64,000 nucleotides of DNA. Origin: Torymus aiolomorphi (Eukaryota; Arthropoda; Insecta; Hymenoptera; Torymidae). Position numbers and translations under genes: made by a program. This document shows positions 48,676 to 60,653 of the stretch, in pieces. Position 1 is the stretch's first letter. Every line of letters begins with the position of its first letter. Location of the stretch: NCBI GenBank assembly GCA_036365515.1, contig CM070877.1, positions 6,085,001-6,149,000 of the forward strand, written 5' to 3'. The notes beneath the pieces were generated by a model that was not told where the DNA came from, ran no database searches, and saw nothing but the letters and a program-made list of their open reading frames with translations.

Positions 48676-51600
48676 ACTACGCTGCGCCTCTAAAAGCAAC
48701 ACATACACACTATACTCGCCGGTGTACGTCAAGACGATATTCCGCTCGTACTACCTTTAAACTACTACCATCAACTACTACACACACATACACATATGTA
48801 ACGTTGTCTTTCATTCTTTTTCCTCCCTCTCGTCGTCGTGTCTTTGTGTCGCACGCGCGTGCGCGCGCGGGAGAAAGATAATTTCGGAGAGGAGAGATAA
48901 AACGCGAGCGCGCACGCGAGATTTTTCGAAAGATAATGCTTTTATGGACCAGAAGATGGGAGGAAGGGGATGTGGCCGTGTCGACGTTTTCTTTTTTTGT
49001 GCTTCCGTGCGCATGCATAAGGAGGTTGGGAGCCGGAAGCCCTTGCGAATTTTGTGCTTTGGAAAAATATTGTAAGAGAAAGGCTGCGGGTGGGTGAAGA
49101 GTTAAAGAGGTAGAGAGGCTGCGGCTCAGCCGTGGGCAATAGCGGATCATCTCGAGAAATTTCATCAAGAGAGAGAGAGAGAGAGATCGTCACATTGTTT
49201 TGTATAACCGAGCAGGTACACTGAGAGAAAAGTTTTGGAAAAATTACTATACTGTCTCGTAAAGCTACCACAGATTGTAAAGATCCGAAAAATTACCATA
49301 CTTTACAGTAAATTTTACAATAGAGTATAGTAAATTTTCCTATATTTCTGGTAAAATTTCTGATAAAGTATGGTAATTTTTTGGGTTTTTACAGTCTGTG
49401 GTCGCGTTCCCTGCACAAGATGGTAATTTTTATTGAACGTTTAGTACTTTTTCCTGTACTTCTTTTTCAGTGTAACTACGTTACGCGGATGACGTGGATT
49501 TGTTGTGTGTCTATTGTTTCCCCGCTTGAAAAGTGTGTTGTATAAATATTGTTTCGATATTATATATATACATTATATACATTAGCCGGAAAGGTGTTAG
49601 AATGAATGTTGATGACAGGGTTGATGTTTTTTATCTGGATACAATATCTTGTCTAGATATTTTTCCATCCATGTCTAGCGTTTGAAAATAATAATAATAA
49701 TGTACTTTTAAACTCAATTAGATGCAGCGACTTCTAAGATATGTAGAACAAAAGTGTGGAACGAGAAATTCGTATCTAGATATAAATTCCAGAAGATAAT
49801 GTATCTAGATAATAATTGTTATCTTTCACGCTGAGAAAGTCGTTGAACGTAGATTAAACGCACTGTTTCAACAAGTACACCTTTTGTATCTGGGTGCAAT
49901 TCTATGATTACATTATGCTTAGCCAATTAGATTATCATCGGATTATCTAGATACTGCCCATGCCTGATCCGCTCGAACATTCCTTTGTGATCTGTAGGAT
50001 GGAAAGATTCACGGCGTAAAACCCTTGGAGGAACTTTGTCGACGAGGAGATGTGAAACAAAATGTATGCTATTTATGTAAAACGTGCTATTTAATGTGGA
50101 AAAAAGCGTCTGATAAAAATAATAATGTGTGAGCGTCAGTGCCTGCATAATTGGCATATCTGTTTTGCACGTCATAAACTTAGCTATATTCTCAAAAACA
50201 TGGAGATGAAGGGAAGCGAAAAGAAAAAGAAAAAAAAGCCGAATAAAATGTAAATGCTTTCATGAGGCGAAGGCTAGAGAAATTATTTTTTACGATTTTC
50301 AGAAGATAAAGGAAAAAAAAGATGATGAGTCCGTGATGAGAAACGGAAGCGTCAGATGAGATTTTTCAAACTAAAAAAGTTTCTTGAAGCATTTTTTTCA
50401 TTTCAATTTGCCTTTGAATTTCGAAGCTGCGATTTTCTTCTGTTTTTACGTAGGAAATAATAACTTGAAGAAAATTTTCAATAAATTTAAAATAATAAGG
50501 CTGATGAATAGTCAAATTTCACGAGAAGCAGAATGAATTAATGTGCGACGTAAGAGAATAAAGGTGAAAAGAAAAAAAAAACGAGTAAACACTGTCAGTC
50601 AGAGAGATGCAGACTGTGCTCGAATTATAATCAGTGAGATCAATCGTTATATTGTATACAAATTATTCCAAAAAATGTCTTATAATTATTTAATGGATAA
50701 ACATATAATTTTTAGTACGAATAAATTGGAATTCTTTTGAAGCTCAATGTGTATCGAGACAAAAGAAAATATGAATTAATCAAGGCAAAGTATGAACATG
50801 TAGCGCGATAATTAACGTAGGAATGTATTCAAGCACTTAACTTAAAGGAGGAAGAAAAAATTCACGAAATAAACGCTGCAACAACTGAGAATTACAAAAA
50901 TATAAACAGTAATGAAGAATTGTAACGCAAAAAAAAATTCTTATTATAGCGACTTAGCGTCGAAAATTCACTCATGTCGATGAGGCAACTCGCGTCTATT
51001 TATGTGTCAATTACACATATACAATTGACTTTTATAGGGAAAAAACAATATGACCTATTTTAACGAGTAGAATCAATCTAAAGAAAAAACATAAAATCAC
51101 TTTAAAAATTAATTAAAAATTACATCGCGAAATCTCGGTATCTCGCGCTTGAAACACATGAAAGTAAATCATTCACGAGTATAAAAGTCGCGTATTGTCT
51201 TTGCAAGATAAGAAATCGCGTTACTTTGATGATTATACTATCTATTTGTAACAGCGCACACTTAAGTTTAAACAAAAAATAACCTCTTGAAATAAACGTA
51301 ACTTCTAAGAATTCATAGGTGGTAATATTAAGACGTCTGATTTTTTTATAAAATACGGAAAAAAAGAAAAGAAAGGAAGGCAAAAAAAAAAATAAATAAT
51401 ATTAACTTTGTAGAACTGTTACTGCAGTACTGAACTTTTTTTACGACATTTCATTCTAAAATAGTAATACGAAACTTGTTTAGCATTAGTTTCGCTTCCT
51501 TTGTTATTATCTGAGTTGTTACATGATCGAAAGCATATATTCGTGGCACTAAAATATTACTGTAGATAACAAGATAGCAAGAAACATGATTTTGTAATAC

Positions 51601-53640
51601 TTGCACTTGACCATTACATTGTTTTTATACGTACAATGAAAAGGCATTTATTTTCAACAATTTGAAAATAAGCTGTGTTCTATAAAATGTTCATTTATCC
51701 GTGATCTCATTTCATTATAAAAAGAAGTTACTCTATGTGTATACTGGAGAACATTAAAAACACTGTTTTACAATTTTTATAAAGATTTTTTTACATAAAG
51801 TAAAACAAAAATCAAATCAAAATATGTTCAATTTATATTCCATTTTTTCTCAAGGACATATTATCAGTCTACTGTTGTTTATAAAGCAAAAAATGTGAAT
51901 TCCTGTTACAAAACCGTAGCGAAACTAAAGTCTCTCATTGTTACAGAGAACCAGTGATTAAAAAGTAAAAAATAAACTTCAATAAGTAGAAAACATAATA
52001 GTATGTACCTGCCGAAAAATAATCCACTTCGATCTAGCCCACTCTCGACTTTCGAAATGCAAAGCTTTCTGAAGGAATCGGAATAACAAGCGGAAATACC
52101 ATGTTCAGCAAAAAGCTAAAAAGTCTAAATGTATAAGACGAAAAATAAATGAGTAGAAGTCCAGAGTGCACTCCGCGGTTTTTGTACTGAAAACTAAATA
52201 ACTAAATAACCGGCCAACACTTTTTACGAGCCGATATATATTATATTCCGTAAGTTTCATAAACGTGACGACCATACAATACCTAATTACCACAATAGCA
52301 TACTTTAAAAATTAAAAAAATAACCAAACCTAGAGAATTCTTTTTCAACCCTCTTGAAGAAAACACTTATTTGCATTTTTCATTCTCATAGTTGAAATTC
52401 TGAGCAAATGTATTGACTTGTTCAGGCATGGTAATGTGTAACACAAGTATATGTAGCCTGTTCTCTTACTCTGTGTTTTTTTATTATGTATTAATTGCCA
52501 TCAATATTATTTACATCAATTGTATCTACTTAGTGAACATTAACTAAAATTTAAATTATATTTGATAAAGCATAGCAAAAATGTTGGAAAGTGTTTTCTT
52601 GAAGCAATAAGAGCAATTGCAAATAAAACTTTCAATAATGTACAAGTCGTCGCTTAACGAGCGGCGCTACACACAAACTACATGTCCAAAGAAGTAAAAG
52701 AAAAGAGAAAAGGAAAAGAATAAAAAAAACGAAGAAACATTACAAATGAAGCCTCAAGACAAATGCGTATAATTTCTCATGAAACTTTGTGCTAAGAATG
52801 CGAGTGTACTTGTTTAGAATATCCTAAACACGCCAACACAAATGACTGTCTAGTTTGTAAGAGTAACTAAGAAAATCCACTTGTGCTCTAGCGTCTAGAA
52901 ACCATTTAAGAAGCAAAAGAAATAAATAATAAAAAAAAATAAACAAGAGAATTCAAATGTTCAACTATTGTGAAATCGCGCCAGCATCGGTGAAACTCTT
53001 TGAGACGTGTACGATCACTCGCAAATATTTTTTGAACTCTTCGATGCGTACTGTATAAAACTGAACATGTGGAAAGCAATTTGCAAAACCTTTTTATTGA
53101 ATAAAAGAGAATCAACGGAGAATGCGTAATAATGGAAACTACTACACTTACATGTAAGCGAAGCTGGGAAGTTTGAGAAAAGGTTTTTTCGTTGTTTTTT
53201 GGAAGCGCTGAAGCTGAGTCAAATATTTGTAACGCTACATCCACTACGGTTGGACCGCAAAAACGTATATGTTGTACAGAGATAAAAAATGCAGTTTTCT
53301 TTCATCGGTCGATAATGTAACTCGTTGCTCGTGGAAGATGTTTATTGTGCGCGATGATGTAATAGAAAAAAAAAAAAAAAATTAAAAAAAAAAACAAAGT
53401 TTGTTGCAAAAAAAACACAATATGTATTCTAACAAACAGCACCAAGTAAAACAGGGCCTAATTATATGCGAACCATCTCTTCGTTTGCGTTGTATCTGAA
53501 TCATTCCGTTGATTTTTCGCGCCCCTCGTGCACCTACAGAACGGCAACCATGTTACTCTCGATCGCATATACGATTGCGCCCTATACACGTTGTATTCTT
53601 ACATGTAAAAGGATACGAAATGAGATTATTTAATAAATCA
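48676..53640 (+). other. Probable 3' UTR and downstream flank of gene A
   Basis: No coding exon is visible after the gene A stop. The first 600 bases are GC-richer with CA, CT and GA tracts (GA run at 49169-49187), then the sequence is AT-rich. Many AATAAA hexamers occur (for example near 50239, 50571, 52624, 53099 and 53629), so the true poly(A) site cannot be chosen; a long 3' UTR reaching about 53.6 kb is possible but unproved. Embedded are a 254-bp CACTG-ended miniature element (49219-49472) and a hammerhead-like segment (about 50318-50362). Confidence 0.4.
49219..49472. mobile_element. CACTG-ended miniature element with TA duplication
   Basis: It starts CACTGAGAGAAAAG and ends CTTCTTTTTCAGTG, flanked on both sides by TA. 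Inside, ACCATACTTTACAG and GGTAATTTTTTGGG style words pair to make a long imperfect hairpin. It lies in the likely 3' UTR of gene A. Confidence 0.75.
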
Positions 53641-53705
53641 TTGTTTAAACAGAATGGCAATTGGTAGTTTTTATTTCAGTGTAAACGTAAATGTTATATT
53701 TTACT

Positions 53706-53904
53706 TTAAGGGGAGGTGACATGCAGATAATAATTTTTCATAAAAATTTTATGGAAGGTACTAATTGCCCGCAATAATTTCTGAGCATAGTTATTGTGTA
53801 AACGAACAATCTCAAGATCTTATTTTTTTAAAGATGGCGTTGGTAAGGCAGAGATCGTATCTATATACTGATTTTTCAACATAAATATCTTTACATCCCC
53901 TTAA
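53706..53904. mobile_element. TTAA-ended miniature element, short copy (199 bp)
   Basis: TTAAGGGGAGGTGACAT at the left and ACATCCCCTTAA at the right match the ends of the elements at 14298 and 38426, but the interior is unrelated or deleted. Confidence 0.65.
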
Positions 53905-55299
53905 GAAAATTGTGTCCAGCCATTCTTCTACACGGAAAAGTGTGCCTTTGTTATATCTATTATTTACTGTCGAAGAAAAAAATTCAACGCTTATTAACAG
54001 AATTATTTACTTACATTGACAATATACTTGATACAAAATATATAGCTTTACCGCTAGAGAAACTATAGATTATCATACATAATTTATTGACGACAGTTTT
54101 TTGTTTCATTTTATTCGTAAATCATTTTATAGAAACAGTGTAGACTATATATTCAAATTATTCTCAAGTTACTGTTAAAGGCTGTTTTTTAGTTTTTGAA
54201 ACTACTTTTCTTTCAACGTTATTTCTTTATTATTAGCTAAAATTAAATAAATTTTTAAAAATATTACCGGTTCTCCAAAACAAAAATCTAATTCATAAAA
54301 AATATATGACGACAGGAGTAGTTGACTAGGTTTTTAACTCTGCAAAATCTGAATCGCACACTCATGCGCATTGTTACAAAAATAATCCACACATATCACT
54401 TCCAATCAGCGCACATCTCTCGCGCAACAAAATCAGCGCCTTCTAAATATCGTACTTAACGATCTATAAACCTTTCAATCCTCGCTCATCGCGCAGACAT
54501 CTATCGGCTCAATCGACGACAATTGAAGTATACATATATACGAGCTGCTCTGCCGCGCGCGTTATTACGCGCGGCTTTCCGCGAACCAAGGCTCGCGCGA
54601 AATACTTTCGCATGACATCACACACGTGACTACTTACGCTCTCTCGCGCCCGCTACTTGTGTGTATACACACATGTGCTTCTCGCGAGTGCAAACCACTC
54701 GACCGCCTTGCACTCGTTCTTTTTACTCTTCACCTTCGGATTAGAAAGAGGCTCTTTCAAAAGGGACACATACCGTGTGTGGATGTGGGTGTATGTGTAT
54801 GTGCGCACTTTTTTCTAGCGACAATTGTGTGACTAGGCCGCTCAAGTGATGAACCGAATTAATTACCTATTCGTTTCGTCGAGTTTGTTTTTTTTTTCTT
54901 TCAAATGGGAGAATGATTTATAGATATATATTATGAGGAATATTTGGGATGCTAATAAGATTTTAATGATTTAAATTAGATGAAATCTTCAAAATTGTTC
55001 GCATATATTTATATACATACAATTAATATAATTATTAATACGCATAAAAAAACTTGTCCGTCTAATATCTGCTGTAATTTAATAAGATCCACAGAGATAA
55101 AGCAATTACAGATACCAACTAGCGCGATAACAAAAAGTAAATCTTGACATTGTTAGAAATCTGGGAAGCACAGCCACTCATTGCTCATTGCAAGCATTAC
55201 ATCCTCAACTCACGGAACTAAACATTCGAGCAACTCCAAACGAACGCTAAAACTTTTGTTCTGAACAGAAGCCAACTTGTCGTCAACATTTCCACCTAT
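53905..55299. other. Intergenic stretch between gene A and gene B
   Basis: AT-rich, with a GC-richer patch at 54.4-54.85 kb. No gene is seen. Confidence 0.45.
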
Positions 55300-55633
55300 A
55301 CTGACTTTCGCCAGCCAACAAACGCGCAAAACTCAGCTAAGCCTTCCGAAACCTAACGATTTCCAGCATCAGCCTCTCTCCCTCCCTCTGTCTCTGGACG
55401 TCGCACCTACACCTCCCCCCTATCACTCCCCACTCGCTCTCTCTCTCTCTCTTATCGTTCTCTCTTTCGCTCGCTTGTCGGCGCGTCGCGTCGGGCAGTC
55501 GGCCGCGTTGGCATGTGTACGCCGCATCACACGCGGCCCCGCTCGCGCGTGCGAATCGCGTCGTGCAGAATTTTGAAGATAACTCGTCCTCTCGTATGTG
55601 AGATGAGTAGAGCCGGAGAAGAGGCGTGAAGAA
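55300..55633 (+). promoter_or_regulatory. Gene B promoter region and 5' UTR
   Basis: A GC- and CpG-rich island with CT tracts precedes the gene B start codon. No TATA box is evident. The last 40 bases of the leader hold two upstream ATGs: ATGTGA at 55596-55601, which is a start codon followed directly by a stop, and a nine-triplet uORF at 55603-55629 ending TGA. An in-frame TGA at 55604 lies upstream of the proposed start, so translation of the main frame cannot begin further 5' in this exon. The exact transcription start is not visible. Confidence 0.5.
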
Positions 55634-55676
55634 ATGGGGAAATCGTCGAGCAAGCTGAAAGCCAGACGCAGCCAGA
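55634..55676 (+). CDS. Gene B first coding exon (MGKSSSKLK N-terminus)
   Basis: ATG sits in a good context (GAAGAAATGG) and opens 14 codons, MGKSSSKLKARRSQ, plus one base before the donor A|GTGAGT. Gly2, Ser6 and the following basic residues form a typical N-myristoylation context; the first nine residues differ at one position from the myristoylated start of the calcium sensor NCS-1/frequenin as I recall it. The resemblance stops after residue 9, and the next exon is not EF-hand-like, so this is not an NCS protein. The remaining one-base phase is completed exactly by the exon at 60365 (A + GC gives Ser). This phase fit plus the in-frame upstream stop supports the exon. A membrane-associated N-terminus is likely by inference; the family is not recognised. 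Confidence 0.72.
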
Positions 55677-57291
55677 GTGAGTAGACATTTTCTGACGCCG
55701 AAGAGAGAGAGAGGAGAGATTTTTGCTGATGCTCGAAGGGCGGGACGCGAGGGTGCGAATCAGCTGATACGCGGGGGGGGAGTAGAGAGAGAGAGAGATG
55801 CGCTGATATGGCGGTGCTTTGGTGCTCGAAGGTTGGCTGCGGCGCTGCAGGAGGTATTTTTTTTGATCCTGGGGCTCTGTACATGGGGGCTTTTTTAGAG
55901 GGAGATTTAATCTGCTGCATGTGCGTGACGCTCGATTGATTGATAATTTTTTTAGTGAATAAAACTGTAGGCAGTTTATCGGTGTATACCTGGCGTTTTT
56001 AATTTCAGGTGTGCGTGGTTCGAAATCTAAAGTAAATGTGGGTTTTGAGTGATAAGATTACACGTGCGTGTCAAATGTTTGGTTTGCCACCTTTATTGAA
56101 AGTAACTTCTCAATGTAATTGTATAGTTGTTAGTTTTTATCGTGATTTCAGTGAATTTTTCCTTAATATTTATTCGTGGAAAATATTGTTTTACGAAAGT
56201 TAAAAGCATCGGTAAACTTAAGAAATTGAGTCATTCAATGAAATTTTCATAATTTTTGTGATAAAACATTATGATTAAATATTTGCTTTCGTTCATTGAT
56301 TTGTTTGTCGCACTCGCTTAAAGTGTACAAATCAGGAATAAACTTACGTAACATCCTTTTCGAGCGCGAAGAAAATAAATGTTTTCCTTTTAATCCTTAC
56401 AAGGATTTGAAATTCTCGCCTGTTTACGTCACGGCGACTGGTAAATCCCACAAACTGAAAACATTTTCCCAATCTCATACATAAGTTATTTTATCACTCG
56501 AAGAAAATAATACATTAAACCGCAGTCTCATCTCGAACTGAAAACCTCAACCTACATTAAATATCGTGACCACTTACGCTCCACTTTGCAATATATCCGT
56601 AACCAACAAAGAAAAAAAAAGAGAGAGAAAAACAAGCGTAAGCGCTTCGGCGAAATATGCAGCTCGGATATCGCGGCGGACAAAATTCGTATGCACCGCT
56701 CGCGGAATGTCTCGAATAATTCGCGAGCGGCGCGCCGTCGTCGCTTGAAATTCTAATCGCGCGCCGGCAAAAGTGTCTGCGCGGCGCGGCGAGTCCGATA
56801 TCCCGGGCGAGATCTTGGGAGGGAAGCGAGGAAAGCTCGGGGTTTCAAGAGTGAGGTTTGTCGTATAATGGCAAGCGTACGGTCGTGGGAGATTGATGGG
56901 ATTTCGATGGCCTTTGATGCGCGCGGCTCGATGAAGGACAGAGTCGCTCGGGTTCCTTTTGCTCTCGATTCGTGCTGATCGTTAAACGACTTTGTTATAT
57001 AAGGTGGAATAATCGAAGCCTTTGAGAATGATGCAAAGATGCGTTGATTGTTTTCGTCGCTACTTATATGTAAATGTCGATTAGTTTGCCCGCGTCATAG
57101 ATGCTTTCAGCTCTTAAAAAAGATCTGTGAGCAATGCAATAAAGATGTTTGATGAATGTTAATGAAAATCTTCTTGAATCACGTCGTATTTAGAAGTGAA
57201 ATATATAGTTCTATGACGTATTGAATGTTTTCACTTTTATTTTTAAATCGGTAACAACAATTATACCCCTTACACAAACAGACTTTACCCA

Positions 57292-57909
57292 CACTGTGAA
57301 AAGGATTTTTTTACTGTTAACATGGCATTGTAACTGTTAACATGCGTATGTTTAAATATGACCAAATATAGACATTGTATAACAGTTATAATGCCATGTT
57401 AACAGTTGAGTTACCATGTTCTCATAAACAATTTAAATATGTTACCTGAGAACATTGATATTGTAATAGTTGCAATATGCTTATTACAGTAGTTTTTCAA
57501 TCTAATGGCAAATTTTCTACCAGGATGCTGTTGTTTTATAACAAAAACGTTTGAAATAAAAACATCATGTACTTTTTTACTCCAACGTTTCGGACATTTT
57601 TATTGTTTATCCTGATGACGGACATAAACAATAAAAATGTCCGAAACGTTGGAGTAAAAAACTAAATGGAGTTTTTATTTCAAACCTTTTTGTTATATAA
57701 CAACATCATCCTGGTAGAAAATTGGCTATTAGATTCAAAAACTACAATTTCCAAGAACTATCAGCTACTTTCAAATCTGAATATGTTATTATATGTTAAT
57801 ATAGATATTGTAACTATTACAATATCACATTTTATCCTTAAACATGTCAAATATAGTTGTATTTTAAATAGAGAATTATGTTAACAATGACAATATTCTT
57901 CTCTCAGTG
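57292..57909. mobile_element. CACTG-ended element with an inner palindrome
   Basis: The ends CACTGTGAAAAGG and TTCTTCTCTCAGTG resemble those at 49219-49472. Repeated GTTAACAT words sit near both ends. An inner palindrome (about 57500-57730) has near-perfect arms, TTTCTACCAGGATG and CATCCTGGTAGAAA, around GTTTCGGACATTTTTATTG and its inverse. Confidence 0.75.
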
Positions 57910-58370
57910 CATATAACATATTTTACATTCATGGTAAACCCTACATGAAAGAACAACACTGACCAAGACAGACCGACCATCCCTACAAAGACAAAATTTC
58001 GCGACTGAACGAGCAAATCTCAACAACGAACTCCTTTTCTCGAGTTCAATCCTCCCAAAGTCGTTGACTCTCCGAACCACCTCCTCCCTAAAAACCAGAC
58101 TCCGTCTCTATGACGCATATATATATATCCCTCGTTCTCTCGCGAAAGCCCCGTAGAAATAGCCCTCGCAGCTGCGTCGTCTCCGCGACGCGCGTGACAA
58201 AAAACGTCCAGCAGCCGCAGCAGCCGCGTAAAACAAATCGATGCGCCGCGCGACTCGACTATAGGTACACGCGAAAGTACAGAGGGAGAGAGAGAGTAGG
58301 GAACTGCTCTTGTGTGCGCGCAGACTGATAGCGCGCTTATCGGGGGACGAGTCGTCGCGCAGGTAGCTAT

Positions 58371-58396
58371 ACACACACACACACACACACACACAC
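58371..58396. repeat. (AC)n microsatellite
   Basis: About 26 bases of pure AC repeat in a GC-rich part of the gene B intron. Confidence 0.95.
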
Positions 58397-59225
58397 CCAT
58401 ACACAGACGCGCATACGCTGTAGCTCTTTTTTTATCTCTCTCGAAGTTTTTTGCCGGACGACGCGCCGAGAGTCGCATGCTGATGCTGATGGATCGTGTA
58501 AATGCCGGCAGAGGGTTTTGTGGAAAAACCGTCTGGAAATTTATTCATTAGGTGCGGCGGGATACATACGCGAAAATATATACTGAGCTTAAATTTTCCC
58601 TCGGACGGTTCGGTGGTTCTGATTATACCTATATGTATACTTAAATCCTTGTTGTCGGAGAAAAGAAGAAACTGTTTTTCTTCGTTCTGTATATTTGCTG
58701 TTGGAGTTCGTTGTACTGCAATTGGCGTCAATGCCCGCCTTGTGTGTAAAGCGCAAAAGCTTCTAACATTTCTAGTACGAGTGCACGCTCAGTTCCTTCA
58801 GAACGGCTGAAATTTAATATAAAAACTGGGAAACCTCAATTTTTCACCGAACTGAAAAAATTCAGACACCCAAAATTTGACATACCTGCGAAGAATAAAA
58901 ACGCTGTGAAGCGCGCATCATTATTCCAGCCGCAGCACCGGCGCGCACTGCAAACAGAGCGCGAGGAGAGCAGCAATCATCGTAAAAATGTAAAAATGAA
59001 TAAAGAGCGCGCATATCTTATTCCCTCTCCACCTCGATTAGGTTATGTCAGCTAAATGGAAGCATTAGAGTTGCGCGCGCGCGTGCGTGTGCGGCATGTG
59101 TAAATTGCTTTGCAGCGCCAGTTCCATTGAATTCGATTGCACGCACGTTTTTCACAGCTCGCCCGGAGAAAAGTCACGTTTCGGCCTCTGTTTACTCTTT
59201 TTGCGCACGAGCTTCCTTTTTCTCT

Positions 59226-59230
<5 letters not shown>

Positions 59231-59263
<33 letters not shown>
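59231..59263. repeat. (CT)n microsatellite
   Basis: About 33 bases of CT repeat in the gene B intron. Confidence 0.95.
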
Positions 59264-59266
<3 letters not shown>

Positions 59267-59800
59267 TCGGGATAATCGAGAGTCGTTACGCAACCCGACG
59301 ATAAAAGCGCAGCGCGAGTGTGCGTAATTGTTATATGTTTTTCTTTAAGTTGATGAGCGAGGAGCGCGATTAGAACGATGGATGACATTCCATTGCGGCT
59401 GGGAGTGTCTAATTATGTTAATAAATAAAGGGCTCGGAGCATCGATTCTTAGCGCTAATGGGGCATTAGTAAGTCTCTCGAGTTTTAAGAGCTTCCCCCA
59501 GCGGACTTCGCCAACTTTTTATCTTGGAAAAGTTTTATTAATTGCGTATTTAATTAAATTTTACCGACGTTCACCATCGCGAGAATGATTAAATTTAAGT
59601 TGCACCGCTCTAATAAAAGTACCAGAACAACGAAAATCTTTTTAGATCCTTAAGTGGCTACCATACTTTATTGAATCACTTATTTCTATTATAGCATTTT
59701 TTATTGTCGAATTACATCCCAAAAATTTCTTATAATCTACCTTGTAAATTTAAAACTTTATCAAACAACAAAAACACTGTCAAAAGAGAATAAAAAATTT

Positions 59801-60185
59801 ACAAGGAGAGTGCGTAACTTTTAGGTCACGGATTTTTACGGTGCTATTTTCAATAATTTTTTTTACACTATCTTTGATTTCTCATACTTTTCTGAAAAAT
59901 CGATATTTTTAGTTGAAACAGTGCTTAGAATAAAGCTTGTTTTGCCTACTTTTATAATTTTTGTTGCTCATTTTCGTATCGAGAATACTTGCAGAGTTAA
60001 ATACAATAGAAGAGCCATCATTTTTGAACAAAATAACGCATTTTTAAGGTAACATGGCACATATCTCGAGAAAAAAGGCCTATGAGAATAATTCTTGGAA
60101 CAGGGGTTCAATATTTTTTTACTCTAAAACAAGATATTTCAATTTGGAACCAATCCGTGACCCAAAGGATACGCACTCTTCTTGT
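59801..60185. mobile_element. Inverted-repeat miniature element, 385 bp
   Basis: ACAAGGAGAGTGCGTAACTT continuing TTAGGTCACGGATT is mirrored by AATCCGTGACCCAAAGGATA continuing CGCACTCTTCTTGT (about 34 bases, a few mismatches). It lies 180 bases upstream of gene B exon 2. Confidence 0.85.
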
Positions 60186-60364
60186 TAGTAACGTCAACTC
60201 AGCTTAAGTATTATATATATGTATAATATTCAAAATATAAACCTCATAGAACAATAATAATATTTCAATAATTTTATGGGTAAAACAATTTTACCTCAAC
60301 GTAAAGATATCGTTAAGAAATACGAATAAAGATTCACAAAACATAATTTCCCCATTGCCCGCAG

Positions 60365-60653
60365 GCATAGCATGGAGCTTCAGGTTCCCCTCAGCGACCG
60401 GACTGCACCAGGCGCTGGGTACAAGCCGTCGCCGGAAGAAACGCGGCGACGTCTCGAGCGCCTCGAGCACAACCATCAACGGGCCGGAGATCGTCAACGG
60501 CGTCGTCGTCTCGGCATCCTGCCGTGACCTGCGCGGCGCCCAGAAGCGCAACACCCTATCCTCGCAGTCGTCGGAGCTCGTCACCGAGGCATCCGAGGGC
60601 ACCGAGCCGCCCACCTGCGCCCCCTCGCGCAGCGAGTCCACCGTCACGCTTAG
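60365..60653 (+). CDS. Gene B second coding exon; gene continues beyond the window
   Basis: The acceptor CCCCATTGCCCGCAG opens an exon of 289 bases ending CTTAG|GTATAT. It is GC-rich and read without stops in the frame set by 55634-55676. The product runs SIAWSFRFPSATGLHQALG, then a basic cluster (SRRRKKRG, which could add to membrane or nuclear targeting), then a low-complexity Ser/Thr/Glu-rich part with SSQSSELVTE and SRSESTVTL. The frame stays open for 250 bases past the donor, but that part loses coding character, so I end the exon at the splice site. It leaves two bases (AG), so the next exon must begin in the complementary phase; I found none in the remaining 3.3 kb. The protein is at least 110 residues. 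No domain is recognised. Confidence 0.8.

Larger units (their letters stand above)
55677..60364 (+). other. Gene B first intron
   Basis: The intron of about 4.7 kb runs from GTGAGT to GCAG. It begins in the GC-rich island and holds a second island (56.6-57.0 kb), a 618-bp CACTG-ended inverted-repeat element (57292-57909), a GC-rich stretch at 58.0-59.4 kb with (AC)n and (CT)n tracts, and a 385-bp inverted-repeat element (59801-60185). No further exon is supported. A minor unannotated exon would not be excluded. Confidence 0.6.

Noticed and set aside
55634..55676. Calling gene B a neuronal calcium sensor
   Set aside because: Only the first nine residues resemble NCS-1; the following exon has no EF-hand features.
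60291..60647. 118-codon minus-strand frame
   Set aside because: Shadow of gene B exon 2.
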